Below, one piece after another: positions 26,901 to 37,354 of a stretch of 64,000 bases of DNA. The notes beneath the pieces were generated by a model. The model did not search any database, was not told where the DNA came from, and worked only from the letters and a program-made list of their open reading frames with translations. The position numbers were made by a program, and so were the translations under genes. The stretch comes from Prevotella melaninogenica (lineage in GTDB: Bacteria > Bacteroidota > Bacteroidia > Bacteroidales > Bacteroidaceae): the NCBI RefSeq assembly GCF_003609775.1, contig NZ_AP018049.1, positions 868,001-932,000 on the forward strand, written 5' to 3'. Positions within the stretch are counted from its first letter, which is position 1. Each line of letters starts with the position of its first letter.

Positions 26901-27020
26901 ACAAATGGGTGTCTTGTTGCACAGGGTGTTACAACAATGGCATCTTTAACATTAACACTACAAAAAGGTTTATATATGCTGAAGATAGAGAAGGTTGGTA
27001 CTTTTAAATGCATGAAATAA
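23988..27020 (+). CDS. BspA-like leucine-rich-repeat surface protein
   Basis: A 1010-residue exported protein. A signal peptide ends in SVSVNAQ (~25). Residues ~30-320 and ~610-920 are LRR_5 (BspA-type) repeats with the recurring 'I.KNAF.GC..L..V.LP' pattern. Between them, ~325-600, lie three copies of a ~85-residue beta-repeat (GSLEAWTLSGTD, GSITCTKEDGTQ, GTLSAQNVSDNT, each leading to an 'Y.W..NG' or 'Y.I.NWQ' turn and a V-x-F end), close to the bacterial B-repeat found in surface proteins. The last ~75 residues (VRETSNGVIVDGLQAG to GLYMLKIEK) look like a type IX secretion sorting domain. BspA relatives bind host matrix or other bacteria, so adhesion is likely. It stands alone with its own promoter and terminator. 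Confidence 0.9.
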   Translation: MKKNLLKPFLVTLLVIFCSVSVNAQRVENGKLISWDGASGSIKIPDGVTEIAENCFYTQDEGGEDSWGGGEAISNTQITSVDFNQVTTIGKNAFKGCTGITSLVAIHVKTINKEAFEGCSSIKTLSLPAVVTISKNAFANCEQLNTVSLGASLSNVTANPFSNCTALKEFVVDQSSATFMADGHALIRKSDGTLVSFPCALTEYTASSVCKKLGDSSFKNCSKLVKLNLPSVLEIGESALSNCSSLVELLVPHLQKVNNIYGLTFNGVGNLKVVDVHLSDQFSGFGGALPDKEGTIVYVSNEAVKQRLQNEFKKAKIVVGEANAVKQVKVTYSSEGPGSLEAWTLSGTDVKNNTYIAQGSKLSIKSIPLFDCEAYKWLVNGEDRTSNVKENILEIEDVAQDINVVVHFRKTEEGAYIFFRSVSPMMGSITCTKEDGTQVLSASKVKVGEKLTFTAKPRRGYRITNWQREKKNVATAEFENLTDFYSMSSITLSAEDAMDIQVDFDRKADYYVVKFASFNDKTGTLSAQNVSDNTMLSTGEALPKGSKIVFTAQPKEGYGVDEWQLNGNTILKYTSSTYTIDNLQSDVEVNMVCSERREEVPTDATIVDGHLIKWSPVGDAVLPSNVTHIDAHAFEGANQMTTLTLNDRVEKISYPAFLYCNSLVKFEVPATNQYFTSVDGVLYSKDRTTLVSYPNGRPDASYTIPATTQNVQPAAFTTVPALTSVKVEEGNSYLRSVEGVLYDAQLSTLLFYPVQPSREKAKEIVLREGLTTLAPYALTHHTALEKITLPESLKVIKDNALCYNPKLTNLNIKEEGSSALVFIGESAFKYCRSLDTLPYFSMLKTISKSAFSTCTGLYTIHIPAGCSLEKNAFEKCINLHDVYAYDVTPATIDANMFTDIVFINETRLIVPVKSGHLYANQIGWNVFAGHIIESIETGVRTIEDTHVTVRETSNGVIVDGLQAGLRYVLYSTNGCLVAQGVTTMASLTLTLQKGLYMLKIEKVGTFKCMK

Positions 27021-27076
27021 ATGATTTTGATAGGCTTGATAGCCGTTAACAATCTTCTATAAACTTTTGTGATAAA

Positions 27077-27112
27077 GGAGGGTGTGTCAAAATTGATACA
27101 CTCTCTTTTTAT
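27077..27112 (+). terminator. Terminator of the LRR protein gene
   Basis: GAGGGTGTGTCA pairs with TGATACACTCTC around AAAT, then TTTTT. Confidence 0.8.
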
Positions 27113-27240
27113 CGCTCTTTACCTCATCTGTCGCATGATTCGTTATTTATTGCGGCTATCCTGATAATTTAATATAAATTGCTTGTTCGGCTTCAAATAG
27201 CCAATATGAACTTCAATACGTCCGATTCTCTAATAAGTAG

Positions 27241-27307
27241 ACTATGTTTGTTAAGGAGTTAATGCTCCGCACATGTGGTGTTGATGGTAAACACCAATAG
27301 TGCGAAC
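27241..27307. repeat. AACACC/GGTGTT palindromic repeat, copy P2
   Basis: Shares ACTATGTTTG, GATGCTCCGCACATGTGGTG (here AATGCTCCGCACATGTGGTG) and TAAACACCAAT with copy P3 at 32444. It occupies part of the 680-bp gap before the thiamine operon, which otherwise holds a terminator and a doubtful small ORF. Confidence 0.6.
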
Positions 27308-27493
27308 GATGGGGAGTGAAACGAAAAAAGCATTCTAATAATATGAATAGTAGTTTTCTTGCTTGTATTTAATAGAAGCTATCATTTCAATGGAACCCCA
27401 AAAATGAATAGTAAATTTGCTTTTTAATTTTTTTGTAAATGATTATCTTTGCTTTTTCAATTGTTTGTTATCAAACCTATTAACAAAACATCA

Positions 27494-27643
27494 ATGATGA
27501 TGAATAATAAAATTATACAACAAAAGACCTTTATGATTCTGAAAGAAGCAGAAACATTGGATTATATACCTTTAAAGGTTACATCGTCAATGGGATTGAT
27601 GCACACCCCAGTTTTTTTTATATTTCGTTTTTTAGAGGAATGA
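27494..27643 (+). CDS. Doubtful small ORF, 49 aa
   Basis: A short frame beginning MMMNNKIIQQKTFMILKEAE with no family recognised. Two -7-like elements precede it (TAAATTTG at 27412-27419 and TATCTTTG at 27444-27451), which is the only reason to list it. It is convergent with the thiamine operon. It may be a leader peptide, a gene remnant or chance. Confidence 0.2.
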   Translation: MMMNNKIIQQKTFMILKEAETLDYIPLKVTSSMGLMHTPVFFIFRFLEE

Positions 27644-27702
27644 TAAAAGGTCAATTGGAGAATCATTTTTATTGAGTTTAAGTTTATATTAGCCTAAACT
27701 TA

Positions 27703-28293
27703 TTAAAGGAGTGTTCGAATATGCTTTAGATATTCATCTACTTGTGGTTCTGACATACGCTTCCATATATCTCCTAAAAAAGCAACACCACCAAAGTGCC
27801 ACTCTTTGACAAGTGAGATATTATTAGCAGTTATACCTCCCAAGGCAATTACTTTTTCATCAATTACATTCTCTATAGCAGCCTGCTTAAGTAAGGTAGG
27901 GGAGAATGCAGCATGATATCCAACCTTAGAAATACTATCAAAGATAGGACTCAAAAAAACATAATCTTTTGAGTCTTTCTGCTTTTTTACCTCTTCTAAG
28001 CTATGACAAGAGCAAGAGATATTCCGATGAAAAGAGTTGGGAACTTGCGAACATCGCCGATTTAGATGAATTCCATGAAGCCCAAACTCTTCTGCTAAAG
28101 CGAAATGTTCATGTAAGACAATACGACTATACCACTGCTTCGGTATTTGAAGTAAAAGCCGCTTATAGGCTTCTAATGGTGCGTCTGGTTTACGTATATG
28201 TAATAAATCAAGCCCCTGTAAAAAGAGTTTATCAATGAAGATAGCCTCTCCCGATATAAAGTCAGGAGAGGTTATAGTTATCCATTTCATCAA
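27703..28293 (-). CDS. tenI: ThiE/TenI-like thiamine phosphate synthase family protein
   Basis: A 196-residue TIM-barrel protein of the ThiE/TenI family and last gene of the thiamine operon. Family blocks are seen in shortened form: LHIRKPDA, IVLHEHFALAEEFGLHGIHLN, SCHSLEEVKK, FLSPIFDSISK and VIALGGITANN. A true ThiE is encoded three genes upstream, and this protein lacks the GPxxxTxTK phosphate loop seen there, so a TenI role (helping thiazole phosphate tautomerise) is more likely than a second synthase. It begins 7 bp after the thi4 stop codon. Confidence 0.78.
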   Translation of the reverse strand: MMKWITITSPDFISGEAIFIDKLFLQGLDLLHIRKPDAPLEAYKRLLLQIPKQWYSRIVLHEHFALAEEFGLHGIHLNRRCSQVPNSFHRNISCSCHSLEEVKKQKDSKDYVFLSPIFDSISKVGYHAAFSPTLLKQAAIENVIDEKVIALGGITANNISLVKEWHFGGVAFLGDIWKRMSEPQVDEYLKHIRTLL

Positions 28294-28300
28294 ATGATGT

Positions 28301-29074
28301 TTATTTCTTTAGTTTCTCTATAATCAAATCAGCTACCTTCTTGCCAGAAAGTAACATACCACCAAAGATAGGTCCCATTCTTGGAGTGCCTGCTACAGCT
28401 GAAGAAGCCATACCAGAGACATAAAGGCCAGGATAGATTTCACGCGTTCCTTCAACAACCATACGTTCACCTTCAGCCACATCCAAAGACATTTCACCAA
28501 TAACACCACCAGTAGCTGTGTCAAGTAGAATACCATTCTTACGTGATACAACCTTACATATCTCACTATCATGCCCCGTACCATCAATCACACATTTAGC
28601 CATAATATTCAATGGATCAACATGTAACCCTTCACGAAGAACAGGAGTCCAGTTAACAACAACGCCACTTACAACATTATTCTTAAAAACAACATCTTCT
28701 ACTGAGTAGCAATTAAAGATAGTTGCACCTGCATGTGCGGCATGATAGAGCAGGGCAGAGGTGCTTTCAACAGAGTCAATGGTATAAAGTTCATTTTCAT
28801 AAGGCTGATAGCTGATATTGAAGTCCTTAACAATGTGCAATGCTTCTTCCTGTATAACAATTTGGTTGAACATCATTGCTCCGCCCCACATACCTCCGCC
28901 AGGTGACAACTTACGATCGAATAAAGCTGTTTTTAACCCTGCTTTCGCCAGATAATAGGCTGCAACAATACCAGAAGGTCCGCCACCAACGATGGCAACA
29001 TCCAGTTCTAAATTACGCTGAAGTTTGTCGAAATAGGTACTAATAATACCTTTTGATACTTGTGTCTCAATCAT
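28301..29074 (-). CDS. thi4: Thi4-type thiazole synthase, sulfide-dependent class
   Basis: Makes the ADP-thiazole precursor of thiamine from NAD and glycine. The N-terminal dinucleotide site is VAIVGGGPSGIVAA (26-39), followed by the GGGMWGG loop (59-65). Yeast Thi4 gives up its own cysteine sulfur and dies after one turnover. At the matching place this protein has histidine (His151, in EGLHVDPL), as in the methanococcal enzyme that uses free sulfide and turns over. No thiG, thiH, thiS or thiF is present in the operon, so this enzyme is the only thiazole source in view. It lies 38 bp after thiC. Confidence 0.9.
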   Translation of the reverse strand: MIETQVSKGIISTYFDKLQRNLELDVAIVGGGPSGIVAAYYLAKAGLKTALFDRKLSPGGGMWGGAMMFNQIVIQEEALHIVKDFNISYQPYENELYTIDSVESTSALLYHAAHAGATIFNCYSVEDVVFKNNVVSGVVVNWTPVLREGLHVDPLNIMAKCVIDGTGHDSEICKVVSRKNGILLDTATGGVIGEMSLDVAEGERMVVEGTREIYPGLYVSGMASSAVAGTPRMGPIFGGMLLSGKKVADLIIEKLKK

Positions 29075-29112
29075 AATAAATTTATATTTACGGGTAAATG
29101 TTATTCTTTTGC

Positions 29113-31318
<2,206 letters not shown>

Positions 31319-31322
<4 letters not shown>

Positions 31323-32134
31323 AAAGTTATTAGTTTTTCAGGATTAAACAAATGGTTAACAGGTCCGTGTCCTTCGCCTATATGAATATCCTTACCTGCT
31401 TCCAATGCTTGAGAAAGATAGTTCTTTGCAGCCGCTATAGCATCAACTAAATCCAGTCTACGTGCTATAAAAGAAGTGATAGCAGAGGATAGAGTGCAAC
31501 CTGTTCCATGTGTATTTCGGGTGTCTATTGTCTTATGAGTGAAAGTTTGTACACCTCCATTAGTCGTATAAAGTCGATCTACCTTTCTATCTCCTTTCGC
31601 GTGTCCTCCTTTTATCAGAACAGCTTTACAGCCCAAACTCTGAATTCTTTGTGCTGCTATATCCATAGCATCAATGGAATTTATTTTCATGTTAGACAAT
31701 ATTTCTGCCTCAGGAAGATTAGGAGTCAATAGAGTAGAAATTGGAAGCAAAGAGTCACAAAATAGTTCCAAAGCATTTGGTTTCATAAGATTAAAGCCGC
31801 TTGTTGACACCATTATAGGGTCCATCACTATCGGACACTTCGGGTAATACTTTAAAGTATCAGCTATGGCGTGTATAGTAGCACCGTCATTTACCATCCC
31901 AATCTTTACAGCATCAGGTTTTATATCGTCCATAACCGCCTTAATCTGATCTGCAACGATAAGAGAGTTCACTCCATGAACAGCCTGTACACTTTTCGTG
32001 TTTTGCACAGTAATAGATGTAATAGCAGCTGCTGCATAGACACCCAAAGCTGACATTGTCTTTATATCTGCTTGTATTCCAGCTCCACCGCTACAGTCTG
32101 AGCCTGCAATTGTCAATGCACAAATATACCTCAT
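31319..32134 (-). CDS. thiD: HMP/HMP-phosphate kinase
   Basis: Phosphorylates HMP to HMP-P and then to HMP-PP, the substrate of ThiE. Ribokinase-fold signatures are seen: AGSDCSGGAGIQADIKT at the N-terminus and DTRNTHGTGCTLSSAI with the catalytic cysteine/glycine loop near residue 210. A length of 271 residues is normal. It is the first gene of the operon, about 105 bases behind the TPP riboswitch. Confidence 0.96.
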
Positions 32135-32240
32135 TCAACATATCGGTTTGTAGAGGTACGTCTATTGTAGTTTTTCAAAAGATGATACGAGATAGAAAAC
32201 AGTCCCATTAATGACAAACAAAGTGTAAGTATAGAATGAG

Positions 32241-32318
32241 ACAATCCCTGCGGCTGCATTATCAGCGTCAGGTTCTATGGGTATAATCTCAGCAACACAA
32301 TCGTGAAGCACCCCTTGT
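32241..32318 (-). promoter_or_regulatory. TPP riboswitch (THI element)
   Basis: Read on the minus strand, the aptamer core is complete: GGGGTGC, then GCTGAGATTATACCC, then GAACCTGA, then TAATGCAGCCGCAGGGA. These are the pyrimidine-binding and diphosphate-binding helices of the thiamine diphosphate aptamer. The ~105 bases up to the thiD ATG form the expression platform; no clear terminator stem with a T-run is seen there, so control of translation is more likely. Confidence 0.93.
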
Positions 32319-32341
32319 TTCTTAATTTATTTATTGATTGA

Positions 32342-32349
32342 CAAAAGTA
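32342..32349 (-). promoter_or_regulatory. -7 promoter element of the thiamine operon
   Basis: TACTTTTG on the minus strand, 23 bases before the aptamer core. No convincing -33 element is seen. Confidence 0.5.
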
Positions 32350-32443
32350 AATGTTATTACTTAAATAGGAAATAGTTACTTAAGATTTAACTTATATTTA
32401 ACGTTTAGTACGCCATATTATATAGTTCTCTTCCCAATTAAAA

Positions 32444-32514
32444 GACTATGTTTGCCAAGGAGTTGATGCTCCGCACATGTGGTGCTAATGATAAACACCA
32501 ATGGTGTTGGGTGC
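32444..32514. repeat. AACACC/GGTGTT palindromic repeat, copy P3
   Basis: Contains GATGCTCCGCACATGTGGTG and AACACCAATGGTGTT. After it comes GTGAAAGCAACTTATTGTT, which is also found after copy P5 with one change. Confidence 0.6.
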
Positions 32515-32685
32515 TAAATGCCTTGCAATAGTTAGCCAAAGTGAAAGCAACTTATTGTTGCCATGCGTCAGATATACTCATTATTCCTTATTCTTGACCT
32601 TTTTATAGGAGCTTTCGATACATATATTGCAGAAAAATATGTAAATTTGCACTTATATTAGCGTTAATCAACACACATATAAATC

Positions 32686-33609
32686 GTGAGTAATTCTTCC
32701 ACTATAAAGGGGTATGGTTATGCCAGCCTTTCTGCAATTACGTTCGGTACTATCCCACTTTTCTCTATTCCAGTAATGGAGTCGGGAATGTTACTGCCGT
32801 CAGTATTAATCTATCGTTTCGCCTTCGGATGCCTTTTTATGATGGCTATCCTCTTATGGCGTAAGCAAAACCTGCATATACGATGGGGAGATGGACTACG
32901 AATTATGTTCCTTTCTATTATGTATGCTGTTTCAGCAGTATGCCTCTTCAGCAGTTACGAGTATATGCCAGGAGGTATAGCAACAACGTTGTTGTTCTCT
33001 TATCCTGTATGGACAGAGATATTACTCATCCTTTTCTTTAACGAAAAACTCACAATTCGCATATCATTAGCCATTTTACTTGCTATTGCTGGCGTTGCTT
33101 TTCTCGGTGGAATAGGGCAGACAGATGGTATTAAGTCGATGTGGGGCGTTACGCTTGCGATGTCGTCAGGATTGCTTTATGCTATCTATATGGTGCTATT
33201 TCCTCACATGAGAATCCGTAAGCTACCTGCATTGAAGGTTAATTTCTACATCTTCTTTATGGCTATGTTGCTACTCATGCTTTATGCAACATTTACAACA
33301 GGAGGCGTACAGCGAATCTCTAACGCAGACTCTTTCCTTTCATTGATACTACTGGGATTGATTCCAACCACTATTAGTAATGTAACGTTGGTACGTTCAC
33401 TTACCTTGATTGATTCTGCCAGTGTTGCGATTTTAGGAGCCTTTGAGCCACTCACAGCAATGACGATTGGCATTACACTCATGGGTGAACCACTTACAAC
33501 ATCAATTATCATTGGTTGTGTACTTATCATTACTTCCGTAATACTTCTTATCACAAAGGGCAAAACCTTACCTAATCCTCTTAAAAAATATGCCGAACAT
33601 CAAGAATAA
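32686..33609 (+). CDS. EamA/DMT-family permease, first of a pair
   Basis: A 307-residue inner-membrane protein with ten predicted helices in two EamA repeats (first from YASLSAITFGTIPLFS, second from GVTLAMSSGLLYAIY). Members export or import small metabolites such as amino acids; the substrate cannot be read from sequence. It begins at GTG; a TAAATTTG element lies about 40 bases upstream. Its last 20 bp overlap the start of the second EamA gene, so the two are translated together and may act as a pair. Confidence 0.88.
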   Translation: MSNSSTIKGYGYASLSAITFGTIPLFSIPVMESGMLLPSVLIYRFAFGCLFMMAILLWRKQNLHIRWGDGLRIMFLSIMYAVSAVCLFSSYEYMPGGIATTLLFSYPVWTEILLILFFNEKLTIRISLAILLAIAGVAFLGGIGQTDGIKSMWGVTLAMSSGLLYAIYMVLFPHMRIRKLPALKVNFYIFFMAMLLLMLYATFTTGGVQRISNADSFLSLILLGLIPTTISNVTLVRSLTLIDSASVAILGAFEPLTAMTIGITLMGEPLTTSIIIGCVLIITSVILLITKGKTLPNPLKKYAEHQE

Positions 33610-34471
33610 AAACATACTATGGCATCTTCTTGCCATTGTTATTGTTGCCGTATGGGGCACTACCTTTGTAAACACAAAAGTGCTTTATAACAGTGGACTA
33701 ACACCGTTAGAAATATTCTTCCTACGCTTTGTCATTGCCTATATCTGTATATGGTTTATCTCGCCACGTCAGCTCTTTTCTCGTACATGGCAGGATGAAT
33801 TAATCATGGTTTTATTAGGTATTACGGGAGGATCAGTCTTTTTTCTTGCAGAAAACTATGCAGTGGGGCTTACCTATGTCAATAACGTTAGTTTCATTGT
33901 TTGTACTGCACCACTGCTTACAGTACTACTTGGTATTACCTTTGTGAAGAGTATTAAAGCAAGTTGGTCGCTGATTCTCGGTTCATTAATAGCCTTAATG
34001 GGTGTTGCCATTGTCATTTTTAATGGTAGTTTTGTCCTACATCTGAATCCTTGGGGCGACCTTCTCACGTTGTTGGCATCACTATGTTGGGCTGTTTATT
34101 CCCTATTAATGAAGAAGATTTCAAATAGTTATTCAGCTGTTTTTATAACACGTAAGATTTTCTTTTATGGTCTTATCACAGTGCTGCCTGCCTTTATCTT
34201 CGACCCATGGACCGCTACAACCTCTATGCTTCTTACACCAAAAGTACTCCTAAATCTCTTGTTTCTTGGACTTGTTGCATCCTTCCTCTGCTTTGTTCTA
34301 TGGACATTAGTCATTGCGAAGATTGGTGCCATGACATCATCAAACTATCTATACCTTAACCCTATCACTACAGTAGCAACCAGTGCTATCTTCCTCAACG
34401 AGCCGATGACAGCCATAGCGTATGTCGGGAGTGCGTTGATATTAATAGGTGTGGCGGTGTCTAATAAATAA
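33590..34471 (+). CDS. EamA/DMT-family permease, second of a pair
   Basis: A 293-residue membrane protein with ten predicted helices. It starts with VIVAVWGTTFVNTKVLYNSGLTPLEIFFLRFVIAY (in pieces VWGTTFVNTK, LTPLEIFFLRF), the classic first-repeat signature of EamA, and has a second repeat from LLTLLASLCWAVYSLLMKK. It is clearly related to, but not a recent copy of, the upstream permease. Possibly a heteromer partner; each could also work alone. Confidence 0.9.
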   Translation: MPNIKNKNILWHLLAIVIVAVWGTTFVNTKVLYNSGLTPLEIFFLRFVIAYICIWFISPRQLFSRTWQDELIMVLLGITGGSVFFLAENYAVGLTYVNNVSFIVCTAPLLTVLLGITFVKSIKASWSLILGSLIALMGVAIVIFNGSFVLHLNPWGDLLTLLASLCWAVYSLLMKKISNSYSAVFITRKIFFYGLITVLPAFIFDPWTATTSMLLTPKVLLNLLFLGLVASFLCFVLWTLVIAKIGAMTSSNYLYLNPITTVATSAIFLNEPMTAIAYVGSALILIGVAVSNK

Positions 34472-34586
34472 TAGTAGTGTTTTGTAGATATCAACTATTA
34501 GATAAGAAATCGATAGGAGAGTAAACTCACCTTTCTATTAGTCCGTCTTAAACTATATTGTCTTTTAATAATAACTTAGTCATAAT

Positions 34587-35351
34587 ATGAGAAAAATAGT
34601 ATTAATTACTGGTGCTACCAGTGGAATTGGCGAAGCCTGCGCACATAAGTTTGCGCAAGGAGGATATGATGTTATCATTACTGGCCGTAGAGCACAACTT
34701 CTTGCTAACCTAAAGAAAGAACTCGAAGCAGAAGGAGTAAGAGTGTTAGCACTTGCTTTTGACGTACGAAATCGTAATGCAGCAACAGCAGCAATCAATA
34801 GCCTACCCCTTGAATGGCAGCAAATAGATGTTTTAATAAACAATGCAGGTTTAGCTCTTGGCTTAGAACCAGAGTACGAAGGAAATTTTGAGGATTGGGA
34901 TACGATGATAGACACCAATATTAAAGGACTCCTTACCATGACACGCCTTATTGTACCAAGAATGGTAAAACGTGACAGTGGACATGTTATTAACATCGGT
35001 TCTGTAGCAGGCGATGCAGCTTATGCAGGCGGTAATGTCTATTGTGGTACAAAGGCTGCTGTTAAGACGATTACCGACGGGCTCCGCATTGACCTTGCCC
35101 ACACCTCTGTACGTGTAACAAATGTAAAACCAGGATTGGTAGAGACCCACTTCTCTAACGTGCGCTTCCATGGCGATGACGCTCGTGCTGATAAGGTATA
35201 TGAAGGTGTTAAGCCACTTACAGGTGCTGACATAGCTGAGGTTGTATTCTATGCTGCTTCCGCTCCTGCCCATGTTCAGATTGCCGAAGTGCTCGTTCTT
35301 GCTACGCACCAAGCAAATGGAAGTGTGCTACATAGAAACACATCAAAGTAA
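34587..35351 (+). CDS. Short-chain dehydrogenase/reductase (YdfG-like)
   Basis: A 254-residue NAD(P)-dependent oxidoreductase. The cofactor site is TGATSGIG (7-14), with GRRAQ after the second strand, which favours NADPH. NNAG (~90) follows, and the catalytic Ser-Tyr-Lys set is in IGSVAGDAAYAGGNVYCGTKAA. It resembles the YdfG group acting on serine and 3-hydroxy acids. Neighbours give no further hint. It is probably a single transcription unit. Confidence 0.9.
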   Translation: MRKIVLITGATSGIGEACAHKFAQGGYDVIITGRRAQLLANLKKELEAEGVRVLALAFDVRNRNAATAAINSLPLEWQQIDVLINNAGLALGLEPEYEGNFEDWDTMIDTNIKGLLTMTRLIVPRMVKRDSGHVINIGSVAGDAAYAGGNVYCGTKAAVKTITDGLRIDLAHTSVRVTNVKPGLVETHFSNVRFHGDDARADKVYEGVKPLTGADIAEVVFYAASAPAHVQIAEVLVLATHQANGSVLHRNTSK

Positions 35352-35679
35352 ATCTTTCTTTCCTAATTTACTTTAAGATTGCATTTAACCAAAAGAAGAG
35401 AGGATACTTCCACTTTTAAGAGTGATATAAGAGAATCTTACTGCGATGGGAATATGAGTTATAGTTTATTGTAGATGTACCCAATAGACATATAAACTTA
35501 TATTCCCATTTGTCTTATTCAATTCAAATTAGTGCTATAAACACTTACTTTTTAGAATATTCACTGTTTGAATTTATTTTACATTACGCCTTAATCTCTT
35601 TGTAGAAATTAGGTGAAAACATGCTATTTTGTTTATCTTCTTAACTATCTTGTTATTAAGAAGTTACAAGGTTGCATAA

Positions 35680-35780
35680 CAAAAGATGCTTAATAGGACT
35701 TCAAAAGGGCGTTAGTAAGACCTCAAAAGGGCATCTTTTGCAAGCCCAAAGGGCGTCTTTTCAAAGCCAATTAAGCCTTG
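35680..35780 (+). repeat. GGCGTTAG/AAGGTGCTT dispersed repeat, copy C3
   Basis: AAAAGGGCGTTAGTAAG, AAAAGGGCATCTTTTGCAAG, AAAGGGCGTCTTTT and CCAATTAAGCCTT in a row, in the orientation opposite to C1 and C2. It is the only notable content of the 550-bp gap between the SDR gene and the ABC permease. Confidence 0.65.
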
Positions 35781-35903
35781 ATAATAACAGAGGTGGAGAA
35801 AAGTTTTTACAAAATCGGCTGTTTTGTCTAATGTAGATAGTTCTACTTTCCTATTATATCTATAAAGAGTCTTGTATGCTAAGACCTTTCCTTAAAATGT
35901 TTA

Positions 35904-37199
35904 TTACCCCTTAGATTTATTCTCACGAGCAGTCTTAATTCTATCTTGAATCATCTGATAGTGTGAGATAGCATGTTTACGAGCATTGATAATCTGGAAT
36001 CTATAGACAAAGCAGGTTGTAACAAAATATACAGCTGCCTGTATCCATAATGCACGAACCTCAGGTAACACGTCATCAATAGTTGCACCCATTGATGCTA
36101 TTCGTAAATAGCCACGAACACCAAAGGTAGAAGGTACAAGCCAGCTAACACCTTGCCATCCACCAGGAATACTACTCTGTGGCCATGATGCACCCGTAAG
36201 GAAAAGGAAAGGAATAGACGTGAAGACCACTAAAAGCATTACATTCTCACGATAACGCACAAGACATGAGATAGTCATACCAAAGAAGATAACCGCTAAC
36301 AGATATGGCAAAAGAAGCCAAAAGAGGTCAGAAGGACGAGCAAGCATAGTGAAGTTAAACAAATGGGGTACAACCATTGAGACGTATGCTGCCATAACAC
36401 AATAGATCATGAAGTAGCAAGAGAATTTACCAAGTACTATCTTCATAATTCCATTGTAGTGCTTACCAATAGGAACAAGGTCTTGAAAACGATTGTTTTC
36501 ACGTGCTGTACCTGCCGATAAGCCTATTCCGAGAAGTAATGTCTGTTGTAGAATAAGAATCAATACACCAGGAAGAATAGCATTGCCATAACCTCCCGTT
36601 GTATTAAAGATCGGTTCTGCATCTACAATCATTGGTTCGGTGCTAACCTCTTCGTCTCTTTCTGTAAACGATAAAGAATGTTCTTTCTTTATGTCAGTAC
36701 CCATTTCCATTGATACTGCCAATGCAGTCTGATAGATAGCCTTATAGGTAAGCATCAGACTCATGTCACAATACACACCCACATGAGCCTTTTCACCACG
36801 ATGCAAAGTGCAATCAAAATCACTTGGAAAGTAGAGTACACCATGAACAGCCTGTTTTCCCACCAATGCTTCAGCCTCCTGTAGATTATTACAATAGTAG
36901 GCAGCACGTACATCAGGTGATGCATCAAAGTTTTGAATAAACTCACGTGAAGATGAAGAGTGAGATAAATCGACAATCGCGACAGGCACCTCACGCACTA
37001 CTTCATTATTATATATCCATGAGTAAAGTAGTGGGTAAGCCAAAGGGACAAGGAGAAAGAACATTAATACTCCTTCGTCTTTAATCGTACTCTTCATTTC
37101 CAACCACCATATATAACAAAGAGAAGAGAGGAAACTCAGCGGTCCTGAGCTTGCTTTCTTTTTATTAGTAGGCTTTAATGTATTCTTTGTTTCTGACAT
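35904..37199 (-). CDS. ABC-2-type permease, distal
   Basis: A 431-residue membrane protein of the ABC2_membrane_3 type. One helix near residues 45-65 (EGVLMFFLLVPLAYPLLYSW) is followed by a large external domain (~70-215, with VPVAIVDLSHSSSSREFI) and five or six helices to the C-terminus. Such permeases form the membrane part of YbhSR/YhhJ exporters that work with HlyD and TolC partners. It lies 155 bp after a related permease on the same strand. No ATP-binding subunit is encoded in the cluster. Confidence 0.88.
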   Translation of the reverse strand: MSETKNTLKPTNKKKASSGPLSFLSSLCYIWWLEMKSTIKDEGVLMFFLLVPLAYPLLYSWIYNNEVVREVPVAIVDLSHSSSSREFIQNFDASPDVRAAYYCNNLQEAEALVGKQAVHGVLYFPSDFDCTLHRGEKAHVGVYCDMSLMLTYKAIYQTALAVSMEMGTDIKKEHSLSFTERDEEVSTEPMIVDAEPIFNTTGGYGNAILPGVLILILQQTLLLGIGLSAGTARENNRFQDLVPIGKHYNGIMKIVLGKFSCYFMIYCVMAAYVSMVVPHLFNFTMLARPSDLFWLLLPYLLAVIFFGMTISCLVRYRENVMLLVVFTSIPFLFLTGASWPQSSIPGGWQGVSWLVPSTFGVRGYLRIASMGATIDDVLPEVRALWIQAAVYFVTTCFVYRFQIINARKHAISHYQMIQDRIKTARENKSKG

Positions 37200-37354
37200 A
37201 ATTGACAGTTTATTGATTCCTCTTCTTTGAAAGATTATTTAATCAATGATGAGTAATATACAGAAATATAACCCTTTATATATCTTTTTTGGATATAACA
37301 TTCTGCAAAAACACCCAACGATTATGACCATTAATGGATGAGACTTTTATATCC

